A stretch of 38,063 bases of DNA, from the NCBI RefSeq assembly GCF_000367365.1, contig NZ_BARF01000143.1, positions 1 to 38,063 on the forward strand. The letters are read 5' to 3'. The notes under the pieces are model-generated. The model worked only from the letters and a program-made list of their open reading frames with translations. It was not told the DNA's origin and made no database searches. Source of the DNA: Streptomyces prunicolor NBRC 13075. Lineage in GTDB: Bacteria; Actinomycetota; Actinomycetes; Streptomycetales; Streptomycetaceae. A program made the position numbers and the translations under genes. This document shows positions 25,030-32,718 of the stretch, in pieces. Position 1 is the stretch's first letter. Each line of letters opens with the position of its first letter.

Positions 25030-25596
25030 ATGGGCGACCACAAAGAACAGCCCCTTCGGGTGGGTGCGGCCGTACGGCGGCGGCGCCGCGCACTCTCGCT
25101 GACCCTCGCCGTCGTGGCCGAACGCAGCGGCCTGTCGGTGCCCTTCCTGAGCCAGGTCGAGAACGACCGGGCCCGCCCCAGCCGCAGCTCCCTGGAGAAG
25201 GTGGCCGACGCCCTGCGCACCACGGCCGTCGAACTCCTCGCCGCCGCCGACCCCGCGTGCAGCGTCGACGTCGTACGCGCGGAGGAGCCCGAGGCGGGCG
25301 GCGCGCCCCGGATGCGTTCCCTGGTGCGGGGTCATCACCAGCTGCACGCCTCGGAGTTCACCGGTGACCATGACGCCGGTCGCGAATTCCAGCACCGCAA
25401 CGACGAGTTGATGTACGTCGCGGAGGGTGCCGTCGAGATCGAGGCGGAGGGGCGCGCGTACCGGCTCGTGCGCGGCGACACCATGTACCTCACCGGAGGC
25501 GTCCGCCACCGCTGGCGCGCGACCGTGCCGGACACCCGGGTGGTCGTGGTCGCGGTGGCCGAGCACATCGAGGCGGTCCAGGACCGCCAGCGCTGA
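25030..25596 (+). CDS. XRE-family regulator with cupin sensor domain
   Basis: A 188-residue regulator. The N-terminal HTH_3 runs from about residue 10 to 65 (RRRRRALSLTLAVVAERSGL, then PFLSQVENDRARPSRSSLEKVADAL), with a C-terminal cupin_2 barrel from about 115 to 175 (ELMYVAEGAVEIEAEGRAYRL, GDTMYLTGGVRHRW). Such proteins sense a small metabolite in the cupin pocket. The ATG has a GGAGG-rich leader. Its stop and the next gene's start share one base (TGATG), so the binding-protein-like gene is co-translated with it. Confidence 0.88.
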   Translation: MGDHKEQPLRVGAAVRRRRRALSLTLAVVAERSGLSVPFLSQVENDRARPSRSSLEKVADALRTTAVELLAAADPACSVDVVRAEEPEAGGAPRMRSLVRGHHQLHASEFTGDHDAGREFQHRNDELMYVAEGAVEIEAEGRAYRLVRGDTMYLTGGVRHRWRATVPDTRVVVVAVAEHIEAVQDRQR

Positions 25597-26312
25597 TGCG
25601 CGTCGTGTCCCTCGTGCCGTCCCTCACGGAGGCGATCGCCGTATCGCTTCCGGGAGTTCTGGTCGGCGCGACGGACTGGTGCAGTCACCCGGCCGACCTC
25701 GACGTGACGCGCGTGGGCGGCACCAAGAACCCGAAACTCGACCCGATCCTCGCCCTCGCCCCCGACTTGGTGATCGCCAACGAGGAGGAGAACCGTGAGC
25801 CGGACCTGACTGCCTTGCGCGGAGCGGGAGTTGAGGTCCTGGTCACCGAGGTGCGTGACGTCCCGCAGGCCTTCCGCGAACTGGCCCGGGTCCTTGACGC
25901 GTGCGGAACGCCGTCCCGCCCACGCTGGCTGGACGAGGCGGAGCGGGCGTGGTCGGAGCTGCCACGACCGGGGCGCCGCAGGACCGCTGTCGTGCCCGTC
26001 TGGCGGCGTCCATGGATGGTGCTGGGGCGGGACACCTTCGCGGGCGATGTGCTGGCCCGACTGGGAGTCGACCACCTGTACGCGACGCACGCCGAGCGCT
26101 ACCCGCCAACGGTCGACGAACTACGTTCCGCGGAACCGGACTTGGTGGTCCTCCCGGACGAGCCGTACCGCTTCACGGCCGACGACGGACCGGAGGCGTT
26201 CGCCGGTCTGCCCTGCGTGCTCGTCAGCGGCCGGCACCTCACGTGGTACGGGCCGTCACTGGGCGAAGCGCCACGGGTGCTGGGCGCGGCCCTGCGAGCA
26301 GCGCACCGCTGA
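25596..26312 (+). CDS. Helical-backbone binding protein (BtuF/cobalamin-siderophore type) without a signal peptide
   Basis: A 238-residue protein of the periplasmic-binding-protein-2-like superfamily. It opens with VVSLVPSLTEAIA and GATDWCSHPAD, and continues with DLVIANEEENREPDLTALRGAGVEV and a C-terminal LPDEPYRFTADD. The fold matches B12 or iron-siderophore receptors, yet the protein starts directly at the first strand, with no signal sequence, lipobox or upstream in-frame leader. No permease or ATPase is adjacent. It is therefore probably cytosolic, perhaps a metal or cofactor chaperone or sensor partner for the preceding regulator. The function is unproven. Its 3' end overlaps the convergent carrier gene by 74 bp. 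Confidence 0.75.
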   Translation: MRVVSLVPSLTEAIAVSLPGVLVGATDWCSHPADLDVTRVGGTKNPKLDPILALAPDLVIANEEENREPDLTALRGAGVEVLVTEVRDVPQAFRELARVLDACGTPSRPRWLDEAERAWSELPRPGRRRTAVVPVWRRPWMVLGRDTFAGDVLARLGVDHLYATHAERYPPTVDELRSAEPDLVVLPDEPYRFTADDGPEAFAGLPCVLVSGRHLTWYGPSLGEAPRVLGAALRAAHR

Positions 26313-27348
26313 GCAGGCCGCGGGCCGTGTACACGGCGGCGGTGGCCCAGGCGGCGACCAGGACGCCGTAGAGGACGATCGTGAGCCCGTCGTAGACGGC
26401 GAGGCCGGTGTGGTGGGACAGGGACTCGGCGCCGGTGACGCAGGTGCCGACCGGGAAGGTGAACGCCCACCAGGTCATCGTGAAGCGCAGGCCGTGGCGG
26501 CGGGCGCGGACGACGTGTGCGGTGGCGAGGCCGAGCCAGAGCAGGGCGAAGCCCATGACGGGGACGCCGTAGAGGATGGCGAGGAGGCTGAAGCCCTGGG
26601 AGTACGAGGCTGACACGACACCGGGGGCGAAGTCCGCGAACTTGCCTACTGCGGTGGTGGATTGGCCCAGCGGGCCCAGGACCAGGAACAGCGTCGGGGT
26701 GAGCGCGAGGGGGAGTGGTCCGCCGGTGACGAGGCGAGCGAAGACCAGTGGCAGCATCAACAGGGTTGCCAGCAGGCTCAGTCCGAACATCGCGAAGCAG
26801 GCGAGGAGGAGCGTCTCCCGGGGCTGTCCGGGCGGCAGGTGGGGCACCAGGAGCGGTCCGAGGGCCGCGGACACCATGGGCGCGACGACGGGCAGCAGCC
26901 ACACGGGGGTGGCCTGGGAAGGGTGCACCTTGTGCCGTACGGCCATCAGGTACGGGACGGCCACGGCCGCCGTGAGCCCGACGGCCGTACCGGCGCCGAA
27001 CAGCACGGTGTCGAGCGCGACCGCCGCCCGGAGCCCGATCCAGTCCCGCCCGACGACCAGGGCGCCGCCGCCCACCGCCAGCAGGGCCATCGCGAGGCAG
27101 CCGTAGAAGGGGGCCATCGCCGGGTCGAGGAGATCGGCGCGGGCCTGGTCGCGGTGGTGGGTCCAGTGCAGGGTGCGGGCGACGAGCAGGGTCAGCAGCA
27201 TCGCGAGGGAGAGGGCCCAGACCGCGGTGCAGGCCGTGCGCAGTCCCGGGAGGTGGAGCGGGAGCCCGGCACCGGCCGTGCCGACGATGGCGGTGCCCAT
27301 GACGGAGGCGTACCAGTTGGGTCCGAGATGACGAACGGCGGTGACCAT
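26239..27348 (-). CDS. TDT-family carrier (tellurite-resistance/dicarboxylate/sulfite exporter type)
   Basis: A 369-residue integral membrane protein with about ten hydrophobic segments. The N-terminal HLGPNWYASVMGTAIVG and the late motif FTMTWWAFTFPVGTCVTGAE are characteristic of the TDT family (TehA, Mae1, SSU1 relatives). Substrates in the family include malate, sulfite, chloride-like anions and tellurite; none can be assigned. The ATG has GGAGG nearly adjacent. It is divergent from a LysR gene with 70 bp between, a layout that usually means the LysR protein controls the carrier. Its C-terminus is encoded opposite the end of the binding-protein gene. Confidence 0.85.
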   Translation of the reverse strand: MVTAVRHLGPNWYASVMGTAIVGTAGAGLPLHLPGLRTACTAVWALSLAMLLTLLVARTLHWTHHRDQARADLLDPAMAPFYGCLAMALLAVGGGALVVGRDWIGLRAAVALDTVLFGAGTAVGLTAAVAVPYLMAVRHKVHPSQATPVWLLPVVAPMVSAALGPLLVPHLPPGQPRETLLLACFAMFGLSLLATLLMLPLVFARLVTGGPLPLALTPTLFLVLGPLGQSTTAVGKFADFAPGVVSASYSQGFSLLAILYGVPVMGFALLWLGLATAHVVRARRHGLRFTMTWWAFTFPVGTCVTGAESLSHHTGLAVYDGLTIVLYGVLVAAWATAAVYTARGLLSGALLAGPRPAPVALRPVTARTT

Positions 27349-27396
27349 GCCTCCACCGTCTCGCCGACCGAGACGGGCGACCAGGGAGTATCTGTC

Positions 27397-27420
27397 TATG
27401 GGGACATAAACTGGATTTAT
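27397..27420. promoter_or_regulatory. Tandem LysR-type dyads in the divergent promoter
   Basis: TATG-GGGA-CATA (27397-27408) overlaps ATAAA-CTGGA-TTTAT (27406-27420), the latter a perfect 5-5-5 inverted repeat reaching the LysR start codon. It is AT-rich against a GC-rich background. Likely autoregulatory and activation site for the carrier. Confidence 0.5.
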
Positions 27421-28342
27421 GAGCAACGGTGAGATGGGTGAGCAGCGGGAGGGGTCGATCGCGCACCGGGTGCCGGATCTGGGCGCGCTGGAGCTGTTGC
27501 TGGCGGTGGCCCGGCTCGGGAGTCTCGGCGGGGCGGCCCGCGAACTGGGGATCACCCAGCCCGCGGCCAGCAGCCGGATCCGCTCCATGGAACGTCAGCT
27601 CGGCGTCGCCCTGGTGGACCGCTCACCGCGCGGATCGACCCTGACCGACGCCGGGGCCCTGGTCACGGACTGGGCCCGCCGGGTCGTCGAGGCGGCGGCG
27701 GCCTTCGACGCGGGCGCCCAGGCGCTACGGCACCGTCGCGATTCCCGGCTCCGCGTCGCCGCCAGCATGACCATCGCCGAGTACCTCCTCCCCGGCTGGC
27801 TCCTCGCCCTGCGCTCCCAACGCCCGGACACGGCCGTCTCGTTGCTCGCCGGCAACTCGACCACGGTCGCGGAACGGCTCCTCGCCGACGAGGCCGACCT
27901 GGGGTTCGTGGAGGGCCTGTCCGTGCCCGCGGGCCTGGACTCCACGGTGATCGCCCACGACCACCTGATCGTCGTGACCGCTCCGACCCACCCGTGGGCC
28001 CGCCGTCAACGCCCGGTCCCGGCCGCGGAGTTGGCGACGACGCCGTTGATCCTGCGGGAGAAGGGTTCGGGCACGAGGCAGGTGTTGGACGCGGCCTTGG
28101 GTGGCCTGGCGCGCCCGTTGATCGAGTTGTCGTCCACCACGGCGGTCAAGGCGTCGGTGGTGAGCGGGGCGGGGCCGGCGGTGTTGAGTGAACTCGCCGT
28201 GGGGGAGGAGCTGTCGATGCGGAGGCTGGTGCGTATCCCGGTCGAAGGGGTCACTCTCGCCCGGGACTTGAGAGCGGTCTGGCCCACGGGGCACCGGCCG
28301 ACCGGACCGGCACGGGAGCTGCTCTCGCTGACGCGGGGCTAG
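27419..28342 (+). CDS. LysR-family transcriptional regulator
   Basis: A 307-residue LysR protein. The winged HTH occupies about residues 20-80 (ALELLLAVARLGSLGGAARELG, ITQPAASSRIRSMERQLG), with a substrate-binding effector domain after about 105 (RVAASMTIAEYLLPGWL, then LADEADLGFVEG). It is divergent from the TDT carrier, its probable target. ATG start overlaps an inverted repeat, suggesting autorepression. Confidence 0.9.
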   Translation: MSNGEMGEQREGSIAHRVPDLGALELLLAVARLGSLGGAARELGITQPAASSRIRSMERQLGVALVDRSPRGSTLTDAGALVTDWARRVVEAAAAFDAGAQALRHRRDSRLRVAASMTIAEYLLPGWLLALRSQRPDTAVSLLAGNSTTVAERLLADEADLGFVEGLSVPAGLDSTVIAHDHLIVVTAPTHPWARRQRPVPAAELATTPLILREKGSGTRQVLDAALGGLARPLIELSSTTAVKASVVSGAGPAVLSELAVGEELSMRRLVRIPVEGVTLARDLRAVWPTGHRPTGPARELLSLTRG

Positions 28343-28373
28343 CGGGCTTTCGCAGGGCTAGCGAGCCTTCGTA
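28336..28373. repeat. Two-copy 19-nt direct repeat carrying both convergent stop codons
   Basis: GGGCTAGCGGGCTTTCGCA (28336-28354) and GGGCTAGCGAGCCTTCGTA (28355-28373) match at 16 of 19 positions. Because CTAG is its own complement, the first copy supplies the TAG of the LysR gene and the second supplies the TAG of the oppositely oriented hydrolase gene. Confidence 0.7.
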
Positions 28374-29050
28374 GCCGCTTCCACCAACGCCCGCATCACC
28401 CGCAGGTCTTCGCCCATCTCGGGATGCCACTGCACCCCCAACACCCAGTCGGCGGAGGGGAGTTCGATCGCCTCCGGGGTGCCGTCCTCCGCCCAGGCCG
28501 ACACCGTCAGGCCCGCGCCCAGGCGGTCCACGGACTGGTGGTGGAAGGTCGGGACCGAGGTCTCCTCCGGTACCGCTGACGCGTACAGGGTTCCCGGTAC
28601 CGGCTTGACCGGGTGGTGGCCGAAGACGCCCGGGGTCTCCGCGTGGCCGTCTATGTGCTGGACGAGGGTGCCGCCGACGGCGACGTTGAGGAGCTGCATG
28701 CCCCGGCAGATGCCCAGGAGGGGGATGCCAGCCGTCAACGCGGCCTCGATCAGGGCGAGTTCCCAGGCGTCGCGGGCGGCGGCGGGCGGGCCGGTGCGGG
28801 GGTCGCGGTCGGCGCCGTAGCGGACCGGTTCCACGTCCGGGCCGCCCGCGATGACCAGGGCGTCCAGGCGGGCGACGGTCGCCGTGGCCTGCTCGGGGGC
28901 ATCGGGGGGCAGCATCGCGGCGAGGCCGCCCGCGCGTTGGACGAGGCGCGGGTAGCCGGCGGGCAGCAGGGCCGCCTCCAACTCCCAGGTGCCCCAACGT
29001 GCTGCGGCCTCCAGATACGTACTGATACCGATCAGCGGCCTGCCCGCCAT
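28358..29050 (-). CDS. Class I glutamine-amidotransferase-like hydrolase, PuuD type
   Basis: A 230-residue peptidase C26 protein related to gamma-glutamyl-GABA hydrolase PuuD. The catalytic triad is Cys115 (LLGICRGMQLLN) with His209 and Glu211 (VQWHPEMG). In gamma-glutamylation pathways this enzyme removes glutamate from the oxidised intermediate at the end. Its neighbours, a GlnA4-like ligase, an aldehyde dehydrogenase and a regulator, make that role likely here. It runs in the same direction as the regulator gene but has its own dyad 27-48 nt upstream of the start. Confidence 0.88.
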   Translation of the reverse strand: MAGRPLIGISTYLEAAARWGTWELEAALLPAGYPRLVQRAGGLAAMLPPDAPEQATATVARLDALVIAGGPDVEPVRYGADRDPRTGPPAAARDAWELALIEAALTAGIPLLGICRGMQLLNVAVGGTLVQHIDGHAETPGVFGHHPVKPVPGTLYASAVPEETSVPTFHHQSVDRLGAGLTVSAWAEDGTPEAIELPSADWVLGVQWHPEMGEDLRVMRALVEAATKAR

Positions 29051-29076
29051 GCACCCCTCCGACGTGAAGCGAATTG

Positions 29077-29098
29077 AATGGACTCCGTGGGAACCATT
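29077..29098. promoter_or_regulatory. Candidate FadR/GntR operator ahead of the PuuD-like gene
   Basis: AATGG-N12-CCATT, a perfect dyad. Read on the minus strand it shares CAATGGTTC with the element at 29880-29901 near the ligase gene, with matching CC spacing. Its cognate regulator is presumably the adjacent FadR-type protein. Confidence 0.55.
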
Positions 29099-29121
29099 GA
29101 ACTACCCCGCTGGTCAGGCCG

Positions 29122-29856
29122 TCACGCCAGGAACCCGCGCAGCAGTGCCGCCGTCCCCGCGCAGTGCTCCCGCATCATCTCCCGCGCCCCGTCCGCGTCC
29201 CCGTCCAGGACCGCCTCGACCAGCGCGATGTGCTGGCGCTGCGAGTGCTCCAGGTTGCGGACCAGGAGGGGGATGCAGTCGAGGAGGTCGTTCACCGTGG
29301 CCCGTACCGCCGCGTACTGCGCGGTCAGGGTCGGTGAGCCGCACAGCTCGGCCAGGGTCAGGTGCAGCAGGGTGTCCAGGCGGCGGTAGTCGGCGAGCGG
29401 GGCGTCGTGCGTGCGGGCGAGGGCGTCCCGGAGGCGGTCCGCCTGGTCGGCGGTCAGGCCGTGGGTCGCGCACAGGCCCGTCGCGCCGACCTCCAGCACC
29501 TCCCGGAACCGCAGCACGTCCTCGATGTCGACCGCGCTGATCCGCCGCCGCAGCTCGTCCTCGCCGCCCGCGTCCGACTTCGGCAGGACGAAGGTCCCGC
29601 CGTAGCGTCCGCGCCGCGACTCCACGAGGCCCTGGTCCTGGAGTACCTTCAGAACCTCGCGCAGCGTCACCCGACTGATCCCGAGCCGCTCGGCCAGCTC
29701 CCGCTCGGCCGGCAACCGTTCGCCCCCCGGCACCAGACCCAGCCGTACGACCTGCAGTATCTGTTCCAGCGCCTCTTCGAAGCCGTTGCCCGCCCGCACC
29801 GGCCGCAGTACCGGGGTCAACCGGTCCTCAAGCCCGTTCTCCGCATCCAGCGACAT
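29122..29856 (-). CDS. FadR-subfamily GntR regulator
   Basis: A 244-residue GntR-family regulator. The winged HTH lies at about residues 25-95 (GERLPAERELAERLGISRVTLREVLKVLQDQGLVESRRGRYGG shortened here to its key elements: PAERELAERLGISRVTLRE and RRGRYGGTFV), followed by an all-helical FCD effector domain (FREVLEVGATGLCATHGL, and a His-rich metal site region ending in HIALVEAVLDGDADGAREMM). ATG with a GGGGGTG leader 8 nt upstream. It is divergent from the glutamine-synthetase-like gene; the homologous position in S. coelicolor holds SCO1614, as I recall. It probably represses the cluster in the absence of the amine or its metabolite. Confidence 0.88.
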   Translation of the reverse strand: MSLDAENGLEDRLTPVLRPVRAGNGFEEALEQILQVVRLGLVPGGERLPAERELAERLGISRVTLREVLKVLQDQGLVESRRGRYGGTFVLPKSDAGGEDELRRRISAVDIEDVLRFREVLEVGATGLCATHGLTADQADRLRDALARTHDAPLADYRRLDTLLHLTLAELCGSPTLTAQYAAVRATVNDLLDCIPLLVRNLEHSQRQHIALVEAVLDGDADGAREMMREHCAGTAALLRGFLA

Positions 29857-29879
29857 ATGGCGGCACCCCCTTCCCAAGC

Positions 29880-29901
29880 AATGGTTCTCCGCAATACCTT
29901 A
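29880..29901. promoter_or_regulatory. Candidate FadR/GntR operator ahead of the ligase gene
   Basis: AATGG-N12-CCTTA, an imperfect dyad in the 85-bp gap between the divergent regulator and ligase genes. It shares the nonamer CAATGGTTC and the GG-N12-CC spacing with the perfect dyad at 29077-29098. Confidence 0.5.
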
Positions 29902-29941
29902 TGGCTTCCGGCTGACCGTAGAAGCCGAAGGAGGCTTTCCC

Positions 29942-31312
29942 GTGGCAGACCGCACACCCCCACTGAGCGTCGAGGAACTCCAACGCCTCGTCGCCAGTGG
30001 TGAGATCGACACTGTTGTCCTGGCCTTCCCCGACATGCAAGGGCGGCTCCAGGGCAAGCGGTTCGCCGCCCCCTTCTTCCTGGACGACGTGCTCCAGCAC
30101 GGTACCGAGGGCTGCAACTACCTCCTCGCCGTCGACACCGAGATGAACACGGTCGACGGCTACGCCATGTCCTCCTGGGAGCGCGGTTACGGCGACTTCG
30201 CCATGCACCCGGACCTGTCCACCCTCCGCCGGGTGCCCTGGAACGCCGGCACCGCCCTGTTGATGGCCGACCTCGCCTGGAACGACGGATCGCCGGTGGT
30301 CGCCGCACCCCGCCAGATCCTGCGCCGCCAGCTGGAGCGCCTCGCCGAGCACGGTTTCACCGCGCAGGTCGGTACGGAGCTGGAGTTCATCGTGTTCAAG
30401 GACACGTACGAACAGGCCTGGGACGCCAACTACCGAGGCCTTACCCCGGCCAACCAGTACAACATCGACTATTCGGTGCTGGGGACCGGGCGCATCGAGC
30501 CGCTGCTGCGCCGTATTCGGAATGAGATGGCCGTCGCGGGTCTGACCGTCGAGTCCGCCAAGGGGGAGTGCAATCCCGGCCAGCACGAGATCGCCTTCCG
30601 CTACGACGACGCCCTCGTCACCTGCGACCAGCACGCCGTCTACAAGACCGGCGCCAAGGAGATCGCCTCCCAGGAGGGTGTCTCGCTGACCTTCATGGCG
30701 AAGTACAACGAGCGCGAGGGCAACTCCTGCCACATCCACCTCTCGCTCGGCGACGGGGACGGCGGCAACGCCATGGCGGGTTCCGCTTCCGACCCCGGTG
30801 GCATGTCGGAGGTCATGCGGTACTTCCTCGCCGGGCAACTCGCCGCGCTCCGCGACTTCTCGCTGCTCTACGCCCCGAACATCAACTCGTACAAGCGGTT
30901 CCAGCCCGGTTCGTTCGCGCCGACCGCCGTCGCCTGGGGGTACGACAACCGCACCTGCGCGCTACGGGTCGTCGGTCACGGCCGCTCCATGCGCTTCGAG
31001 AACCGGCTGCCCGGCGGCGACGTCAACCCGTATCTCGCGGTGGCGGGCCTCGTCGCGGCCGGGCTCTACGGAATCGAGCACAAGCTGGAGCTGCCGGAGG
31101 CCTGCGCGGGCAACGCCTACAGCGGCGACTACGCACACGTCCCCACCAACCTCCGCGAGGCCGCCGAGCTGTGGGAGAACAGCCCGATCGCCAAGGCCGC
31201 CTTCGGCGACGAGGTCGTCGCGCACTACCGCAACATGGCACGCGTCGAACTGGAAGCCTTCGACGCCGCCGTCACCGACTGGGAGCTGCGTCGCTCCTTC
31301 GAACGTCTGTGA
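29942..31312 (+). CDS. glnA4: Glutamine-synthetase-like ligase, GlnA4 type (gamma-glutamylethanolamide synthetase)
   Basis: A 456-residue class I glutamine-synthetase homologue. Motifs are the N-terminal beta-grasp (FPDMQGRLQGKRF), the metal and ATP sites GTELEFIVF, NPGQHEIAF and CHIHLSL, and NSYKRFQPGSFAPTAVAWGYDNRTCALRV. The usual adenylylation tyrosine loop of GlnA is not recognisable. In S. coelicolor GlnA4 (SCO1613) was reported to glutamylate ethanolamine; the neighbours here correspond to that cluster from memory. Another amine or polyamine substrate remains possible. GTG start with AAGGAGG 7 nt upstream, an unusually strong site. The stop codon lies inside a 15-nt tandem duplication. 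Confidence 0.85.
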   Translation: MADRTPPLSVEELQRLVASGEIDTVVLAFPDMQGRLQGKRFAAPFFLDDVLQHGTEGCNYLLAVDTEMNTVDGYAMSSWERGYGDFAMHPDLSTLRRVPWNAGTALLMADLAWNDGSPVVAAPRQILRRQLERLAEHGFTAQVGTELEFIVFKDTYEQAWDANYRGLTPANQYNIDYSVLGTGRIEPLLRRIRNEMAVAGLTVESAKGECNPGQHEIAFRYDDALVTCDQHAVYKTGAKEIASQEGVSLTFMAKYNEREGNSCHIHLSLGDGDGGNAMAGSASDPGGMSEVMRYFLAGQLAALRDFSLLYAPNINSYKRFQPGSFAPTAVAWGYDNRTCALRVVGHGRSMRFENRLPGGDVNPYLAVAGLVAAGLYGIEHKLELPEACAGNAYSGDYAHVPTNLREAAELWENSPIAKAAFGDEVVAHYRNMARVELEAFDAAVTDWELRRSFERL

Positions 31313-31327
31313 TTCGAACGTCTGTGA
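31298..31327 (+). repeat. Perfect 15-nt tandem duplication over the ligase stop codon
   Basis: TTCGAACGTCTGTGA occurs twice back to back. The first copy encodes the last codons and the TGA of the ligase gene. The second forms most of the spacer to the aldehyde dehydrogenase gene and abuts its ribosome site, GAGAGG (31325-31330). Confidence 0.9.
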
Positions 31328-31338
31328 GAGGTCCTTCG

Positions 31339-32718
31339 TTGTCCTACGAGCTTGAACTCCAGGTGCTCAACCCGGCCACCGAGGAGGTCGTCGCCACCGT
31401 CCCCGCCGCCACCGCGGCCGACGTGGACGCCGCCGTCGTACGCGCCGCCCGGGCCCAGGCGAAGTGGGCCGCGCTCCCGCCCGCCGACCGGGCCCGGCTG
31501 CTGCGCCGCTTCGCTGTCGCGGTCGACGAACACCTCGAAGAACTGGCCCAGTTGGAGGTGCGCGAGGCCGGACACACGGTCGGCAACGCCCGCTGGGAGG
31601 CCGGCAACGTCCGTGACCTGCTCGACTACGCGGCCGGGGGAGTGGAGCGGCTGACCGGCCGGCAGATCCCGGTCGCGGGCGGCCTCGACATCACGATCCT
31701 CGAACCGCTGGGTGTGGTGGGTGTGATCGCGCCCTGGAACTTCCCGATGCCGATCGCCGCGTGGGGCACCGCACCGGCGCTCGCGGCGGGCAACGCGGTC
31801 ATCCTCAAGCCGGCCGAGACGACCCCGCTGACCGCGCTCCGGCTGGCCGAACTCGCCCTGGAGGCAGGCCTTCCCGAGGGCCTCCTCCAGGTCCTCCCCG
31901 GCCACGGCCCGGTCGCGGGCACCGCACTCGTCGAGCATCCCGGCGTCGCGAAGATCGTGTTCACGGGATCAACGGCCGTGGGCAAACAGGTGTTGGCGAA
32001 GGGCTCGGACCTCCTCAAGCGCGTCACCCTCGAACTCGGCGGCAAGAGCCCCAACATCGTCTTCGCCGACGCGGACATCGAGGCCGCGGCGGCCGCCGCC
32101 CCCATGTCCTTCCTCGACAACTCCGGCCAGGACTGCTGCGCCCGCACCCGCATCCTGGTCCAACGCGGCGTCTACGACCGCTTTTTGGAGCTCCTGGCCC
32201 CCGCGATCGAGGGGGTGACGGTCGGCGACCCGGCCGACGAGAAGACGGACATGGGCCCGCTGATCTCCAAGGTCCAGCTGGAGCGCGTGCGTTCGTACGT
32301 CACCGACGACCTGGCCGGCATCCGAGGCAAGGCACCCGAGGGCCCCGGCTTCTGGTTCCCGCCGACGGTGGTGACGGGCGTCGACCCGCACGCGCGCGTG
32401 GCCGTCGAGGAGGTCTTCGGCCCGGTCGCCGTGGTGCTCCCCTTCGAGGACGAGGCGGAGGCGATCGCCCTGGCCAACGCCACCGACTACGGCCTGTCCG
32501 GTTCCATCTGGACCCGGGACGTCGGCCGCGCCCTGCGGGTCTCGCAGGCCGTCCGGGCGGGCAACCTGTCCGTCAACTCCCATTCCAGCGTCCGCTATTG
32601 GACCCCCTTCGGCGGCTTCAAGCAGTCGGGGATCGGCCGCGAACTGGGCCCGGACGCGCTCACCGCCTTCACCGAAACCAAGAACGTCTTCATCAGTACG
32701 GAGGGCCCCGCACAGTGA
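31339..32718 (+). CDS. NAD(P)-dependent aldehyde dehydrogenase
   Basis: A 459-residue aldehyde dehydrogenase. Asn134 (PWNF), the nucleotide-loop FTGSTAVG (208-215), catalytic Glu232 (LELGGK) and nucleophile Cys266 (NSGQDCCA) are all present, as is the C-terminal PFGGFKQSGIGRE. In the cluster it would oxidise the aldehyde formed from a gamma-glutamylated amine or alcohol. I favour a TTG start 8 nt after GAGAGG; a GTG five codons earlier lies inside the duplicated segment and has no ribosome site. Its stop overlaps the next start (GTGA). Confidence 0.92.
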   Translation: MSYELELQVLNPATEEVVATVPAATAADVDAAVVRAARAQAKWAALPPADRARLLRRFAVAVDEHLEELAQLEVREAGHTVGNARWEAGNVRDLLDYAAGGVERLTGRQIPVAGGLDITILEPLGVVGVIAPWNFPMPIAAWGTAPALAAGNAVILKPAETTPLTALRLAELALEAGLPEGLLQVLPGHGPVAGTALVEHPGVAKIVFTGSTAVGKQVLAKGSDLLKRVTLELGGKSPNIVFADADIEAAAAAAPMSFLDNSGQDCCARTRILVQRGVYDRFLELLAPAIEGVTVGDPADEKTDMGPLISKVQLERVRSYVTDDLAGIRGKAPEGPGFWFPPTVVTGVDPHARVAVEEVFGPVAVVLPFEDEAEAIALANATDYGLSGSIWTRDVGRALRVSQAVRAGNLSVNSHSSVRYWTPFGGFKQSGIGRELGPDALTAFTETKNVFISTEGPAQ

